NCBI RefSeq assembly: GCF_051216895.1
Contig: NZ_JBPKAO010000011.1
Location: 1 to 64,000 of the forward strand
Length of the DNA: 64,000 nt
Source of the DNA: Aquipuribacter sp051216895
GTDB taxonomy: Bacteria; Actinomycetota; Actinomycetes; Actinomycetales; JBBAYJ01
Direction of reading: 5' to 3'
The notes below the pieces were generated by a model. That model worked only from the letters and a program-made list of their open reading frames with translations. It did no database searches and was not told the origin of the DNA. Of the stretch, positions 16,806 through 25,900 are shown piece after piece. The stretch's first letter is position 1. Each line of letters begins with the position of its first letter. The position numbers and the translations under genes are program-made.

Positions 16806-16816
16806 GCTACGGGGCC
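16744..16816 (-). tRNA. tRNA-Arg (anticodon CCT)
   Basis: A full 73-base cloverleaf on the minus strand. The acceptor stem is GGCCCCG / CGGGGCC with discriminator A. The D-arm is GCTC/GAGC, the anticodon loop is TTCCTAA, and the T-arm contains TTCGAAT. CCA is not encoded. Its 3' half is the attachment site of the integrative element to the left, whose integrase gene runs into it on the opposite strand. Confidence 0.96.
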
Positions 16817-16992
16817 GTGGGCGAGGAGACCTGCCGTGCCCCGGTCGGCGCGCCCCTGAGGAATCTACCCGAACGGGGCTGGGGTGCCGGCCGGCGACCA
16901 CCCCGCCGACCGCGCGCCCCGTCCTCAGGGCTACAGCCACGGGGCCGACGTGCCGACACCCGATGGCAACGGACCCCCCGATCGGAGCAGTC

Positions 16993-17628
16993 ATGACGCC
17001 GTACCCCACCTCCACCGACGACCGGACCGCCCTCCGGTCGCTGCCGACCCAGCACACCCCGCCCCGTTGGCGGCAGCAGGCCGTCGGCCTGCTCGTCGAC
17101 GTCGCGGTGACCGAGCTGTCCGCCGGGGTCAACCCGCGGCGGAGCATCCGGGCCATCGCCGACCTCGCCGACGAGCAGGCGAGCCGCGAGGTCACGGCCG
17201 TGATCGAGCGCCGGCTCGACGAGTCGCTGGCCGCCTGGGTCGAGCAGCAGCGTCGGGCGCGGGCGGTCGACCCCGAGGTGGACCTCGAGGAGGTCGCGCG
17301 GGCCCTGGTCGCCCCGCTGTTCGACCGCCTGCCGCTCAGGGCCCTGGACGGCTGCCCGCACCCGGGGTCGTGGTTCGCCTCGTCGGTCGACGAGCTGCCC
17401 TGCGCGGTGCACGGGTACGAGTCCGACGCCGTGGACTGCCTGCGGATGCTGGTGGAGACCTACCTGGTCGACACGGTCGACCGGGCCGTGGCCCGCGCCG
17501 ACTCCCGGCCCGCGCCGTTGCCCGAGGGGGCTCAGGCCCACGCCGGGATGTGGCTCGGGGTGGCCGTGCTCGCCGCCTGGCGCGCCCGCACCACCGCTGC
17601 ACCCGCTGTCCGGCCCGTCGCCGGCTGA
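16993..17628 (+). CDS. Conserved hypothetical protein, 211 aa
   Basis: No family recognised. Soluble, Ala/Arg/Asp-rich, with an Arg-rich helical segment (VIERRLDESLAAWVEQQRRA, about 74-93) and a histidine/cysteine-containing middle region (CPHPGSW, CAVHGY). The ATG at 16993 is preferred over an upstream one because GGAGCAG precedes it closely. It is the first backbone gene beyond the tRNA-Arg insertion site, with normal high-GC codon use. The 176 bases between the tRNA and this gene show nothing distinct beyond its own promoter. Confidence 0.65.
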   Translation: MTPYPTSTDDRTALRSLPTQHTPPRWRQQAVGLLVDVAVTELSAGVNPRRSIRAIADLADEQASREVTAVIERRLDESLAAWVEQQRRARAVDPEVDLEEVARALVAPLFDRLPLRALDGCPHPGSWFASSVDELPCAVHGYESDAVDCLRMLVETYLVDTVDRAVARADSRPAPLPEGAQAHAGMWLGVAVLAAWRARTTAAPAVRPVAG

Positions 17629-17650
17629 CCGCGAGGGCGGATCGGCGGCA

Positions 17651-18382
17651 TCAGGCCGCGCTCTCCTGGTCGCCGCGCTGCAGGAAGTACGCCCCCAGCG
17701 CCCCGGCCAGCGTCGCGAACACCACCACCGAGTAGATCGCCAGCGTCACCTCCAGCAGCCGCGCGAACACCCCGTCGGCCGACAGGGCGGTACCGGTGAC
17801 CGTGGTCATGGCGGCCTCGTGCAGCGCGACGGCGTACTCGTCGTAGGAGCCCAGCACGTACAGCAGCTGGCTCGCGGCCAGGATCACCACACCGGTCACC
17901 AGACCCAGCCAGGTCACCCGCCCCGACAGCAGCCGCCCCCCCGAGCGTGACCCCCGCACCGCGGCCGACAGCACGCTGCCGGCCCGGGCGACCCGCGTCA
18001 CCCGCAGCAGGGTCAGCGCGCGGGCGAAGCGCAGGAACGGCACCGCCAGGAACACCAGCTGCCACCAGTTGCGGCGCCAGAACACCCCCTGGTCCTTGGC
18101 GATCCAGGCGCGCAGGCCGAACTCGGCGACGAACACCGCCCACAGCACCCAGCCGACCACGGTCAGCACGGCGACGAACGCCGGGTCCTCCGCCAGCACC
18201 TGCGCCAGGACGACCAGCAGGAACACGATGCCCAGGGCGCTCATCGGCTTGTCGAGGTGCTTCGCCACCGCCTCCGCGGTCGACGGGTCCCGCACCACGA
18301 CGGTCTCGTGGTCCCGCGACCCGAGGACGTCCGGCTCGGTCGTCGGCGCGGTGGCGGGCGGGGGCGGGGCGGGCGTGGTCAT
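17651..18382 (-). CDS. Voltage-gated-like ion channel with a non-canonical pore
   Basis: 243-aa membrane protein of the ion-transport (Kv-like) superfamily. Hydrophobic segments lie at about 49-64, 68-90, 106-118, 157-178 and 206-233. The fourth voltage-sensor segment is recognisable by arginines every three to four residues (R118, R121, R127, R130, R133). A pore loop AAMTTVTGTALSADG (190-204) precedes the last helix, but the potassium signature TVGYG is absent (TVTGT instead), so selectivity may differ. The ATG at 18382 has only a weak ribosome binding site. It is monocistronic or loosely linked to the genes upstream. Confidence 0.78.
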   Translation of the reverse strand: MTTPAPPPPATAPTTEPDVLGSRDHETVVVRDPSTAEAVAKHLDKPMSALGIVFLLVVLAQVLAEDPAFVAVLTVVGWVLWAVFVAEFGLRAWIAKDQGVFWRRNWWQLVFLAVPFLRFARALTLLRVTRVARAGSVLSAAVRGSRSGGRLLSGRVTWLGLVTGVVILAASQLLYVLGSYDEYAVALHEAAMTTVTGTALSADGVFARLLEVTLAIYSVVVFATLAGALGAYFLQRGDQESAA

Positions 18383-18462
18383 GCCTGTGAGGTGCCCGAT
18401 CCGGACCAGGACGAACACAACCGCGCCGACCTGCGTGCCGACCGGGCTCCCCGGCCCTCCGC

Positions 18463-19359
18463 TCAGACCGGCGAGGACGCCCGGAGCCACTGGGTGCCCG
18501 ACCACGACGCCCCGGGCGCGAGGCGCACCGGCTCCAGCTGCGCGGGCTCCAGGCACACGAACTGCGCCGCCCCGCCGTCGTGCACGTCGCCGAGCACCTG
18601 GTCGGGCCCCGGGTTCCAGACCACGCGGGAGTCGAACCCGTCGGCGTCCAGCACCACGTCGCCCAGGACGGGGTCGGTGACCGTGACCTCGCCCGCGACC
18701 CCGGTGACGGCCAGGTCGACCGGGCCCCCCACGGCCAGCGGCTCGGCCGGGAGGGTTGTCGTGCCGCTGCCGTCGTTGTGCACCGCGACCAGGCCCGCCA
18801 GGCCGCTCACCCGGGCCACCGCGGTCGAGGACACCGCGAGGTAGGTGTGCATCGCCGCGGTGAAGTCGAACGGGTCGACCCCGTCGTTGCGGGCCACCAG
18901 GGTCATCACCAGCTCGGCCCCGGAGGCCTCGACGTCCAGCGTCAGGGTGAACGGGTGGGGGAGCAGCACCCGGGTCGCCGCGTCCGAGCGCAGCTCGAGC
19001 CGGACCCGTGCCCGGCCGTCACCCGGGCCGCCGCCGGGGTCCCCCTCGCCCAGCACGGTCCACGCCCGGTCCCGGGCGATGCCGTGACGCGGCCCGCCGC
19101 CGCGCTCGGCGAACTGGGGCCAGATCACCGGTACCCCACCCCTGACGGCCGTCCCGGGACCGCACCCGGTGGCCCGGCTCAGCCACAACCGCTCGACCCC
19201 ACCGGCCGGCACCCAGCCCAGCACGTGACCGCCGTGGGCGCAGAACCGGACCTGTGCGCCGTCGTCGCCGGTGACCGTGCGGGGGGTGCACGGCGACGGC
19301 GGCACGTGCGCCGACGGCAAGGGGGAGGACGGTCGGGGCGAGGGCGCCGGGTCGCTCAT
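18463..19359 (-). CDS. D-hexose-6-phosphate mutarotase (aldose 1-epimerase family)
   Basis: 298-aa cytosolic enzyme of the galactose-mutarotase-like fold, YeaD type, interconverting the anomers of glucose-6-phosphate. Family signposts are GGVPVIWPQFAERGGGPRHG (about 80-99, the substrate-binding segment), the DFTAAMHTYLAV strand with its conserved histidine (about 170), and the glutamate-containing C-terminal CLEPAQ (about 274). The first 25 residues are a Pro/Ser-rich extension without evident function. The start overlaps the sirtuin stop by four bases, so the two are cotranscribed. Confidence 0.88.
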   Translation of the reverse strand: MSDPAPSPRPSSPLPSAHVPPSPCTPRTVTGDDGAQVRFCAHGGHVLGWVPAGGVERLWLSRATGCGPGTAVRGGVPVIWPQFAERGGGPRHGIARDRAWTVLGEGDPGGGPGDGRARVRLELRSDAATRVLLPHPFTLTLDVEASGAELVMTLVARNDGVDPFDFTAAMHTYLAVSSTAVARVSGLAGLVAVHNDGSGTTTLPAEPLAVGGPVDLAVTGVAGEVTVTDPVLGDVVLDADGFDSRVVWNPGPDQVLGDVHDGGAAQFVCLEPAQLEPVRLAPGASWSGTQWLRASSPV

Positions 19360-20177
19360 CCGCGCGATCCTGTCAGGCTCGCCGCCCAGCCCACCAGCAC
19401 CTGCGAGCAGCCGCCCTCGACGTGCACGTCGGCGAAGTCACCGGCCCGGGTGGGGCCGCGGTTGACCACCACCACGGGGATGGACAGCTTCACCGCCCGC
19501 GCCACGAACCGTCGGCCCGAGAACACCGTCAGCGACGTCCCGGCCACCAGCAGCGCCCGGGCCCCCTCGACCAGGCGGTAGCACTGCTCGACCCGCGGGA
19601 CCGGCACGTTCTCGCCGAAGAACACCACGTCGGGCTTGAGCACCCCGCCGCAGCGCTCGCAGCCGGCGACCACGAACCCGGACGTGTCGTCGACGGCGAC
19701 GTCGCCGTCGGGGGCGATGTCGGACTCCAGCACGTCCTCGCGCTCGGCCCAGCCGGGGTTGAGCAGCGCCAGCCGCTCGTGCAGCCGGCGGCGGGGGCTC
19801 AGGTCCCCGCACCCCAGGCAGAGCACCTGCGACAGCCGTCCGTGCAGGTCGACGACCGGGCCGGAGCCGGCCAGGCGGTGCAGCTCGTCGACGTTCTGGG
19901 TGATGACCGCGTCCACCAGCCCGGCCCGGCCCAGCGCCGCCAGCGCCCGGTGCCCGTCGTTGGGTCGCGCGGCCGCCATCCGCTGCCAGCCGACGTGGCT
20001 GCGCGCCCAGTACCGCTGCCGTCCCCGCTCGGACCGGGTGAAGTCCTGGTACGTCATGGGGGTGCGTCGGGGCGAGCCCGGGCCCCGGTAGTCGGGGATG
20101 CCCGAGTCGGTGCTCATCCCGGCGCCGGTCAGGGCCACGACGCCCCCGCCGGCCAGGAGGTCCTCGGCAGTCGTCAC
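19356..20177 (-). CDS. Sir2-family NAD-dependent protein deacylase
   Basis: 273-aa sirtuin. NAD-binding GAGMSTDSGIPDYRG (18-32) and TQNVDELHRLAG are present, with the catalytic histidine in DLHG. A zinc ribbon is formed by CLGC (about 127-130) and CERC (about 177-180), and FFGE and GTSL motifs are also present. All residues needed for lysine deacylation are there, and the ribbon insertion and length fit bacterial class II-like sirtuins. First gene of a two-gene operon with the mutarotase (ATGA overlap). Substrate choice (acetyl or other acyl) cannot be told. Confidence 0.93.
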   Translation of the reverse strand: MTTAEDLLAGGGVVALTGAGMSTDSGIPDYRGPGSPRRTPMTYQDFTRSERGRQRYWARSHVGWQRMAAARPNDGHRALAALGRAGLVDAVITQNVDELHRLAGSGPVVDLHGRLSQVLCLGCGDLSPRRRLHERLALLNPGWAEREDVLESDIAPDGDVAVDDTSGFVVAGCERCGGVLKPDVVFFGENVPVPRVEQCYRLVEGARALLVAGTSLTVFSGRRFVARAVKLSIPVVVVNRGPTRAGDFADVHVEGGCSQVLVGWAASLTGSRG

Positions 20178-20249
20178 GCCCCAGGGTAGGCAGGCGAGGC
20201 CGTCGGCGGCCCGCCGGGCCGGGGCCCGGAGGTCGGGTTAGCGTGACGT

Positions 20250-20984
20250 GTGAGCGACCCCATCGCCGGTGTCGTCGACCGGATGGGCGTCGAGCTGACC
20301 AGCCTCGCCGACGACCCCGCCCGGCACTTCCTGGCCACCTACCGCCGCGTCACCGAGGCCGTCGGCGGTGCCGCCCGCACCGGGCAGGTGGAGGACCCCG
20401 AGTGGCTCGGCCGCTGGGACGTCGCCTTCGCCGAGCTGTACCTGCAGGCCCTGGCCGCCCACCGTGGCGACCCCGCGACGGCGCCCGGGCCGTGGCGGGC
20501 GGCGTTCGCGGCGCCGGCCGACCTGCACCCCTACCTGCACGTGCTGCTGGGGATGAACGCCCACATCAACTACGACATGCCGCAGTCGCTGCTGGACGTG
20601 GTCACCGACGCCGACAGCCGCGAGGAGGCCCTGATGGCGTCTCGGGAGCGGGACCACCACGCCCTCGACGCCGTCATCGTGGCGCTGGTGCCGTCGGAGT
20701 CCCGGCACCTGGTGCGGGCCGCGGCCGCCGCGCCCGGCGTGCTCGACCGGGTCCTGATGCCGCTGTCGCGGGCGGCGTCGGCCCGGCTGCTGCGGGACAG
20801 CCGCCGGCAGGTCTGGGCCAACACCGCCGTGCTGCTGCGGGCCCGCCGCGAGGGCCCGGACCCGCTCCGGCGTGCCGTGGCCCGGCTGGAGGTGCTGTCG
20901 ACGGAGCGGGTGCAGGACCTGCTGGCGCCACGGCACCCGCTGCTGCACCTGGCGCGCCACGGCTTCGGGGTCCGGCTCGGCTGA
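20250..20984 (+). CDS. DUF5995-type hypothetical protein
   Basis: 244-aa soluble protein, all-helical in appearance. The segment LHPYLHVLLGMNAHINYDMP (about 91-110) with clustered histidines and ERDHHALDAVI resembles the actinobacterial DUF5995 family, which I recall as a hypothetical, possibly metal-binding family. GTG start at 20250. Divergently transcribed from the sirtuin with about 70 bases between. No function can be assigned. Confidence 0.7.
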   Translation: MSDPIAGVVDRMGVELTSLADDPARHFLATYRRVTEAVGGAARTGQVEDPEWLGRWDVAFAELYLQALAAHRGDPATAPGPWRAAFAAPADLHPYLHVLLGMNAHINYDMPQSLLDVVTDADSREEALMASRERDHHALDAVIVALVPSESRHLVRAAAAAPGVLDRVLMPLSRAASARLLRDSRRQVWANTAVLLRARREGPDPLRRAVARLEVLSTERVQDLLAPRHPLLHLARHGFGVRLG

Positions 20985-21071
20985 GCGCGGCACCAGACCA
21001 CCTCGTGGGCACTGGTCGGGACGGCGGGGATCGGGACGACCGCCGTCCCCGCTCGGCCCTACCGTCGGGCC

Positions 21072-22118
21072 ATGCCCGCATCGCGTCCTGCGCTCGTCGT
21101 CGCGTGGCTGGTCGCCGCGACCTGCTGGGGGGCCAGCTTCCTGTTCATCAAGTGGGGGCTGGAAGGGCTGAGCCCGGGCCAGGTCGCCCTGGCCCGGCTG
21201 CTCTTCGGCGGGCTCTTCCTGGGCGGCTGGCTGCTGGTGACCCGGACCCGGCTGCCCCGTGACCGTGGCACCTGGGGTCACTTCGCCGTGCTGGGCGTGC
21301 TGTTCTGCTTCGTGCCGTTCACCCTGTTCGCCTGGGCGGAGACGCGGATCGAGAGCGGGCTGGCCGCGATCCTCAACGCCACCACCCCGTTGTGGACGCT
21401 GGTCATGGTGCTGCTGTTCCTGCGCGTGGAACGTGTCACCACCCGCAAGATCGTCGGCCTGCTCATCGGTTTCGCCGGGGTCGTGGTCGTGGCCCTGCCC
21501 CAGGTCACGGGCCTGGGCGGGCGTGACGCGCTGCTGGGCCAGCTCGCGTGCCTGGGCGCCACCGCCTGCTACGGCGCCGGGCTGGTCTGGGTGCGCCGCT
21601 TCGTCATCCCCCGTGGCGTGAGCCCGGTGGTGATCGCGTTCGGGCAGGTGACGTGCGGGTTAGGCTGGAGCGTCCTGGCGGCCCCCGTCCTGTCGTGGAC
21701 CCCGGTCGACCTGAGCGTCCGCGTCGTCGTGGGCATGGTGGCCCTGGGGGTGCTCGGCACCGGGCTGGCGTTCGTGCTCAACACCGCGGTCACGGCCGGT
21801 CTGGGGGCGACGTTCGCCTCGACCGTCACGTACCTGTCGCCGGTGATCGGGGTGGCGCTCGGGGCGCTGCTGCTCGCTGAGCAGGTGCAGCTGGAGCAGG
21901 TCGTGGGCGGGGCGGTCGTCATCGTGGGCGTCGCCGTCGGGCAGGGGCTGCTCCGACTGCCCCGACGGGGAGCGGTCACCGCACCGGCGGATCCGGCAGG
22001 TCCGGCAGGTCCGGCGGGTCCGGCGGGTCCGGCGGGTCCGGCGGGTCCGGCAGGTCCGACCGGGTCGACGGGTCCGGAGGCCCCGAGGGAGCCGGCGGAA
22101 CCTGCACGTCCGCTCTGA
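21072..22118 (+). CDS. EamA/DMT-family transporter with a GPA-repeat tail
   Basis: 348-aa inner-membrane protein with ten predicted helices in two EamA repeats (about 5-140 and 150-290; for example CWGASFLFIKWGLEGLSPGQ at the first repeat and GATFASTVTYLSPVIGVALG at the second). These transport small metabolites or drugs; the substrate is unknown. Residues after about 305 form a Gly-Pro-Ala tail encoded by seven near-identical 9-base units (21992-22054). The last 143 bases overlap, antisense, the tail of the convergent potassium-channel gene. The ATG at 21072 is clear, though without a strong ribosome binding site. Confidence 0.88.
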   Translation: MPASRPALVVAWLVAATCWGASFLFIKWGLEGLSPGQVALARLLFGGLFLGGWLLVTRTRLPRDRGTWGHFAVLGVLFCFVPFTLFAWAETRIESGLAAILNATTPLWTLVMVLLFLRVERVTTRKIVGLLIGFAGVVVVALPQVTGLGGRDALLGQLACLGATACYGAGLVWVRRFVIPRGVSPVVIAFGQVTCGLGWSVLAAPVLSWTPVDLSVRVVVGMVALGVLGTGLAFVLNTAVTAGLGATFASTVTYLSPVIGVALGALLLAEQVQLEQVVGGAVVIVGVAVGQGLLRLPRRGAVTAPADPAGPAGPAGPAGPAGPAGPAGPTGSTGPEAPREPAEPARPL

Positions 22119-22878
22119 GGGACGCGAGCTCGCGTCGCAGCTCCCGCACCTCCTGCAGCACCTGCGGCAGGTCGACCAGCGCGATGGACTCCTCCTCGGG
22201 CGGTCCCTCGCCCCCCGGGCCGGCCCCGCCGGGGCGTCGGGGGCTGACGTCGGAGCGGACCGCCGCCACCACCTGCGCGGAGATGGTGGCGGTCACGGTG
22301 CCCAGCACCCCGATGCCGAGCAGCATCCCGAGCACGGCGGCCGCCCGACCCGTCGCGGTCACCGGGTACAGGTCCCCGTAGCCGACCGTGGTGACCGTCA
22401 CCGCCGCCCACCACAGCGCGTCGGGGAACGTGAGGATGTTCGCGCCGGGGGCGCCCCGCTCCGACAGCAGCACCGCGACCGCGACGAACAGGACCAGCGT
22501 CGTCGCGACCGACAGCAGGTAGACCAGGGTCCGGCGCACCACGTTCTCGCGCCCCTGCAGGCCGCGCCGTCCCCGCACGAGCGAGCCCAGCACGTCCGCC
22601 AGTGGCCGCAGCAGCGGGACGACGACCACGACGAGGTCCAGGGGGTTGCTGAGGACGAACCGGACCGGGTGCTCGGCCAGCCGCACCCGCACGACGTAGT
22701 CGACCGCGAAGGCGACCCACACCGCGGACCGGGTCAGCCGGGCGACCTCGCCCACCTCGCCCCGCCCGGTCACCAGCTGGGACACGTAGGTCAGGGCGAA
22801 CACCACCGCCAGCACCGTGAGCGGGAGGGCCGTCGCGCTCTGCCACCGGTGCAGCGGTCGCGACGCGGGCGTCGTCAT
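21976..22878 (-). CDS. Potassium channel (two-helix or six-helix type) with DPP tail
   Basis: 300-aa membrane protein. Hydrophobic segments lie at about 17-36, 50-66, 78-92, 117-138 and 176-200, with the canonical potassium filter TVGYGD at 164-169 following pore helix FPDALWWAAVTV. The arginines that mark a voltage sensor are sparse. A coiled-coil-like stretch (LPQVLQEVRELRRELASLRA, about 227-247) suggests tetramerisation. The C-terminus is a run of Asp-Pro-Pro repeats read from the opposite strand of the same 9-base tandem repeat that codes the neighbour's Gly-Pro-Ala tail. Starts at 22878 or 22911 are both possible. Confidence 0.9.
   Translation of the reverse strand: MTTPASRPLHRWQSATALPLTVLAVVFALTYVSQLVTGRGEVGEVARLTRSAVWVAFAVDYVVRVRLAEHPVRFVLSNPLDLVVVVVPLLRPLADVLGSLVRGRRGLQGRENVVRRTLVYLLSVATTLVLFVAVAVLLSERGAPGANILTFPDALWWAAVTVTTVGYGDLYPVTATGRAAAVLGMLLGIGVLGTVTATISAQVVAAVRSDVSPRRPGGAGPGGEGPPEEESIALVDLPQVLQEVRELRRELASLRADVQVPPAPSGPPDPSTRSDLPDPPDPPDPPDPPDLPDLPDPPVR
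21992..22054. repeat. Seven tandem 9-base units, TCCGGCRGG, coding on both strands
   Basis: Units at 21992, 22001, 22010, 22019, 22028, 22037 and 22046 are each TCCGGCAGG or TCCGGCGGG. The unit length is a multiple of three, so gain or loss of units keeps both overlapping frames open. Plus strand reads Gly-Pro-Ala; minus strand reads Asp-Pro-Pro. Confidence 0.95.
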
Positions 22879-22928
22879 GAGCCCAGTGTCGGCGTCCGGA
22901 CCCGCGGACATCTCGTACCGTGGCGGGT

Positions 22929-25900
22929 ATGTCGTCGACGGATGCGCCCTCCGAGCAGGCGCGTACCGCCCGCAGCCGTGCCACCGCCGTGCTCGACCGG
23001 GCTCGCGCTGCCCTGCTCGACGAACCGTCCGGCGCCCGCGACCTGCGGCCGCTGGCCGACGCCTGCCTGGACGTCACCCTGGCGCACCCGTCGGGGCAGG
23101 CCCACCTGCTGGCCTCGGGCCGGCAGAACCTGTCCGGGCTGGTCCGTGACCCCGAGGCGCGGGCCGTGGCCCTGCTGCGGCTGCGCCGCTTCCGCGAGGT
23201 CGTCGGGGCCCTCGACGACCGGGGGCTGGCCGCCGGGCACCTGGTGGCCGGCGTCGTCGTGCTGCCCGGCGGCAGCGAGCTGCCCGTGCTGCTGCGCTCC
23301 TGCCGGGTGGCCGGCGCCGGCGACGGGGACGCCGCCGTCCTCGTCGAGGGCCCCGTCGCCCTCAACCCGGCGCTGACGCGGGAGCTGGCCCGCCGCAGCT
23401 CCGGGGCGGTCGACCTGCCCGCCGTGCTGGGCGAGCGGCTGCGCACCGCCGGCAGCGGGTTCGACCCCTACCCCCTGCTCGACCTGGTCCAGTCGGCCCT
23501 GCCCGCGGTGCCCGGGGCCGTGCTGCGGCGTCGGCTGCTGCTGGCCCCGGTGTCCCTGGACGGCGACCACGTGGTGCAGGACCTGGACCGGCTGCGCGAG
23601 CACGTCCCCGCCCACTCCCCGCTCGCCTGGGTCGGCGAGGACTGGGACGCCGAGCCCGCCGACGTGCTCGCCACGGTGGGCCAGGACCTGCCGGACGTCT
23701 CGGCGCCGGAGGCAGCCGTGGCCGACCTGCTGGACCGGTTCGTCCCCGCCCGCCTCGACCCCGACCAGCGCCGTGTCCTGGCCGCGGTGCTCACCGGGCA
23801 CAGCATCGGCGTGGACGCCCCGCCCGGCACCGGGGCCACGACGTGCGCCGTGGCCGTCGCCGCGGTCGCCGCCGCCACGGGCCGGCGCTGCCTGGTGGTC
23901 GTGCCCACCCGCGCCGAGGGCGACGTCCTCGTCGACCGGCTCGTCGCGCTCGGCCTGGGCGACCTGGTCGCCGACGGCACCGGCGGGTCCTCGGTCACCT
24001 CCCGCGAGGCGGCGGAGGCCGTGCTGGCCGCGAGCACCCCCACCGGCGGGGCCGGGCAGGACAACGCCCGCCGCCACCAGGAGGCGGGGGAGCGCTACCG
24101 CGACACCGTCGCCGAGCTGCACCGGGTCCGTCGCCCGTGGCAGGTCACCCGCGCCGACGTGCTCGAGGTGCTGGCGAGCGCCGCGGTCGAGGGTCCTCGG
24201 GTCACCGACGTCGTCCTGGAGCAGGACCCGGGCACCGCCCTGTCCCGCGAGCAGCTGGAGGGCCTGGCCGACGACCTGGCCGAGGCCGTCCGGCTGGGCG
24301 CCCTGGACGACACCACGACCGCCTGGACCGGCGCCCGGATCACCGACCGCCAGGGGGCCCAGGAGGCCCTGGGCATCGCACGCCGGCTGCGCGACGAGCT
24401 GGTCCGCGAGGCCCGCTCCGCCGTCGGTGACCTGGCCCACGGCACGGGGACCGTCCGGGCGAGGTCGGTCGACGACGTGGCCGACCGCCACCGGCTGTTC
24501 CTCGGGCTGCAGACCACCCTCGACCGCCTCGTGCCCGAGGTCTTCGACGTCCCGATCCTCGACCTGGTCGCGGCGACGGCGGACGAGGAGTTCCGGCGCA
24601 CCACCGACTACGCCATGGCCGGGCCGACGCGGTGGCGGTTGCAGCGCCGGGCCCGCCGCCTGGTCCGACCGGGCGTGGAGGTGGACGACCGGCAGCTGCA
24701 CCGGCTGCTGTCCTCCGCGGCCGCCCAGCGCCTGGACTGGCAGAAGATCAGCGAGGGCTCCGGCTGGGCGCACCTGCCCAGCGCGACCGGCGCCATGGTG
24801 GACCGCCTGGGTGACCTGGTCCGGGCCTGCGAGCGCCTCGACCTGCTCCACCCCGGGCTGCGGCTGGGCCGGGCCACGCTGGACGAGGTGCTCGAGACCG
24901 CCGTCCGGCTGCTGGACGACGCCGCCGCCCTGGACGACCTGCCGCGGCGGACCCTGCTGGAGCAGCGGGTCGGCGAGCGGGGCGGCGAGGTGCTGCTCCA
25001 GCGCCTGCGTGCCCTGCCGGTGGGCGAGGTGAGCCCCGCGATGGCGGCGCGGGAGCTGCGGCTGGCCTGGTGGCTCGGGGTCGCCGAGGCCACCGCGCCC
25101 GCCACGGGCGAGCGCGGCGCCACCGTCGAGGCGGTGGACCGGTACGCGGCCTCGCAGCAGGACTGGGTGGCGGCGGCCGCCGGGCGGGTCCGGGCCGCGC
25201 GCGACGGGCTCGACCCCCGGTCGCGGCTGTCGGACCCCGTCCGGGTCCTGGTGCCCTCCGACGTCGCCGACCTGCCCGTCGACGAGCACGTCGACGTCGT
25301 GGTCCTCGACGACGCCGGCCGCTCCGGCTTCGTCGAGGTGTGCGGCGCGCTCGCCCGGACCGCGCAGGTCGTGGCGCTGGGCGACATCGGCCCGGCCCGG
25401 CCCGGCTCGGCCGCCACCGTGCTGGCCGGGTGCCTGCCGGTGGACCGGCTCAGCACGGCGCACCGCACCCACGACGCCACCCTCGCGGCCCTGGCGAGCG
25501 CCACCGGGAGCAGCCGTGTCGCCACGGCCGGCTCACCGGAGCGCAGCACCACCGTCACCCGTACGTTCCTGGACACGGCGGTGGGCCTGCCCTCGGGCGA
25601 GACCGAGCAGCTGGACTCCACCGAGGTCGAGGTCGAGCACGTCGTGCAGGAGACGCTGCGGCTCGTGGTCGACCTGGCCGCGCAGGACCCGCCCCGCTCC
25701 GTTGCCGTCATCGGGCTCACCCGCGCCCACGCCGCGGCCGTCGCGGCGGGCGTCAGGCGGGCCGTGCGGGCCTACCCGGCCCTGGCCGACGCGTTCGGCC
25801 CGACCCGGCCCGAACCCGTCGTGGTGGCCTCCGTCGACCAGGCCCGCGGCCTGGAGCGCGACGAGGTGCTGCTGAGCACCGGGTTCGCCCGCACGCCGCA

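Larger units (their letters stand above)
1..16816. mobile_element. pSAM2-type AICE at tRNA-Arg(CCT), right part
   Basis: The set Nudix (Pif-like), GntR (KorSA-like), Pra-like, small overlapping genes, FtsK/TraB, HUH Rep, Xis and tyrosine integrase abutting the 3' end of a tRNA is the established layout of actinobacterial integrative and conjugative elements of the pSAM2 family. The integrase reading frame ends inside tRNA-Arg(CCT), which fixes the right boundary (attachment core somewhere within the 3' half of the tRNA, about 16744-16790). I searched the first 9 kb for a second copy of the tRNA 3' end and did not see one, so the left attachment site is probably outside the window; that makes the element longer than 16.7 kb and the restriction-modification genes and the 625-aa gene its cargo. 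The integrase frameshift suggests it may be immobile now. Confidence 0.82.

Noticed and set aside
21992..22054. Tandem repeat as an assembly artefact
   Set aside because: Both overlapping genes keep their frames through it and both tails have plausible linker composition, so I treat it as real though copy number may vary.
23468..25472. Long antisense frames opposite the helicase-like gene
   Set aside because: Shadow frames generated by GC-rich codon bias; the plus-strand frame carries the recognisable motifs.
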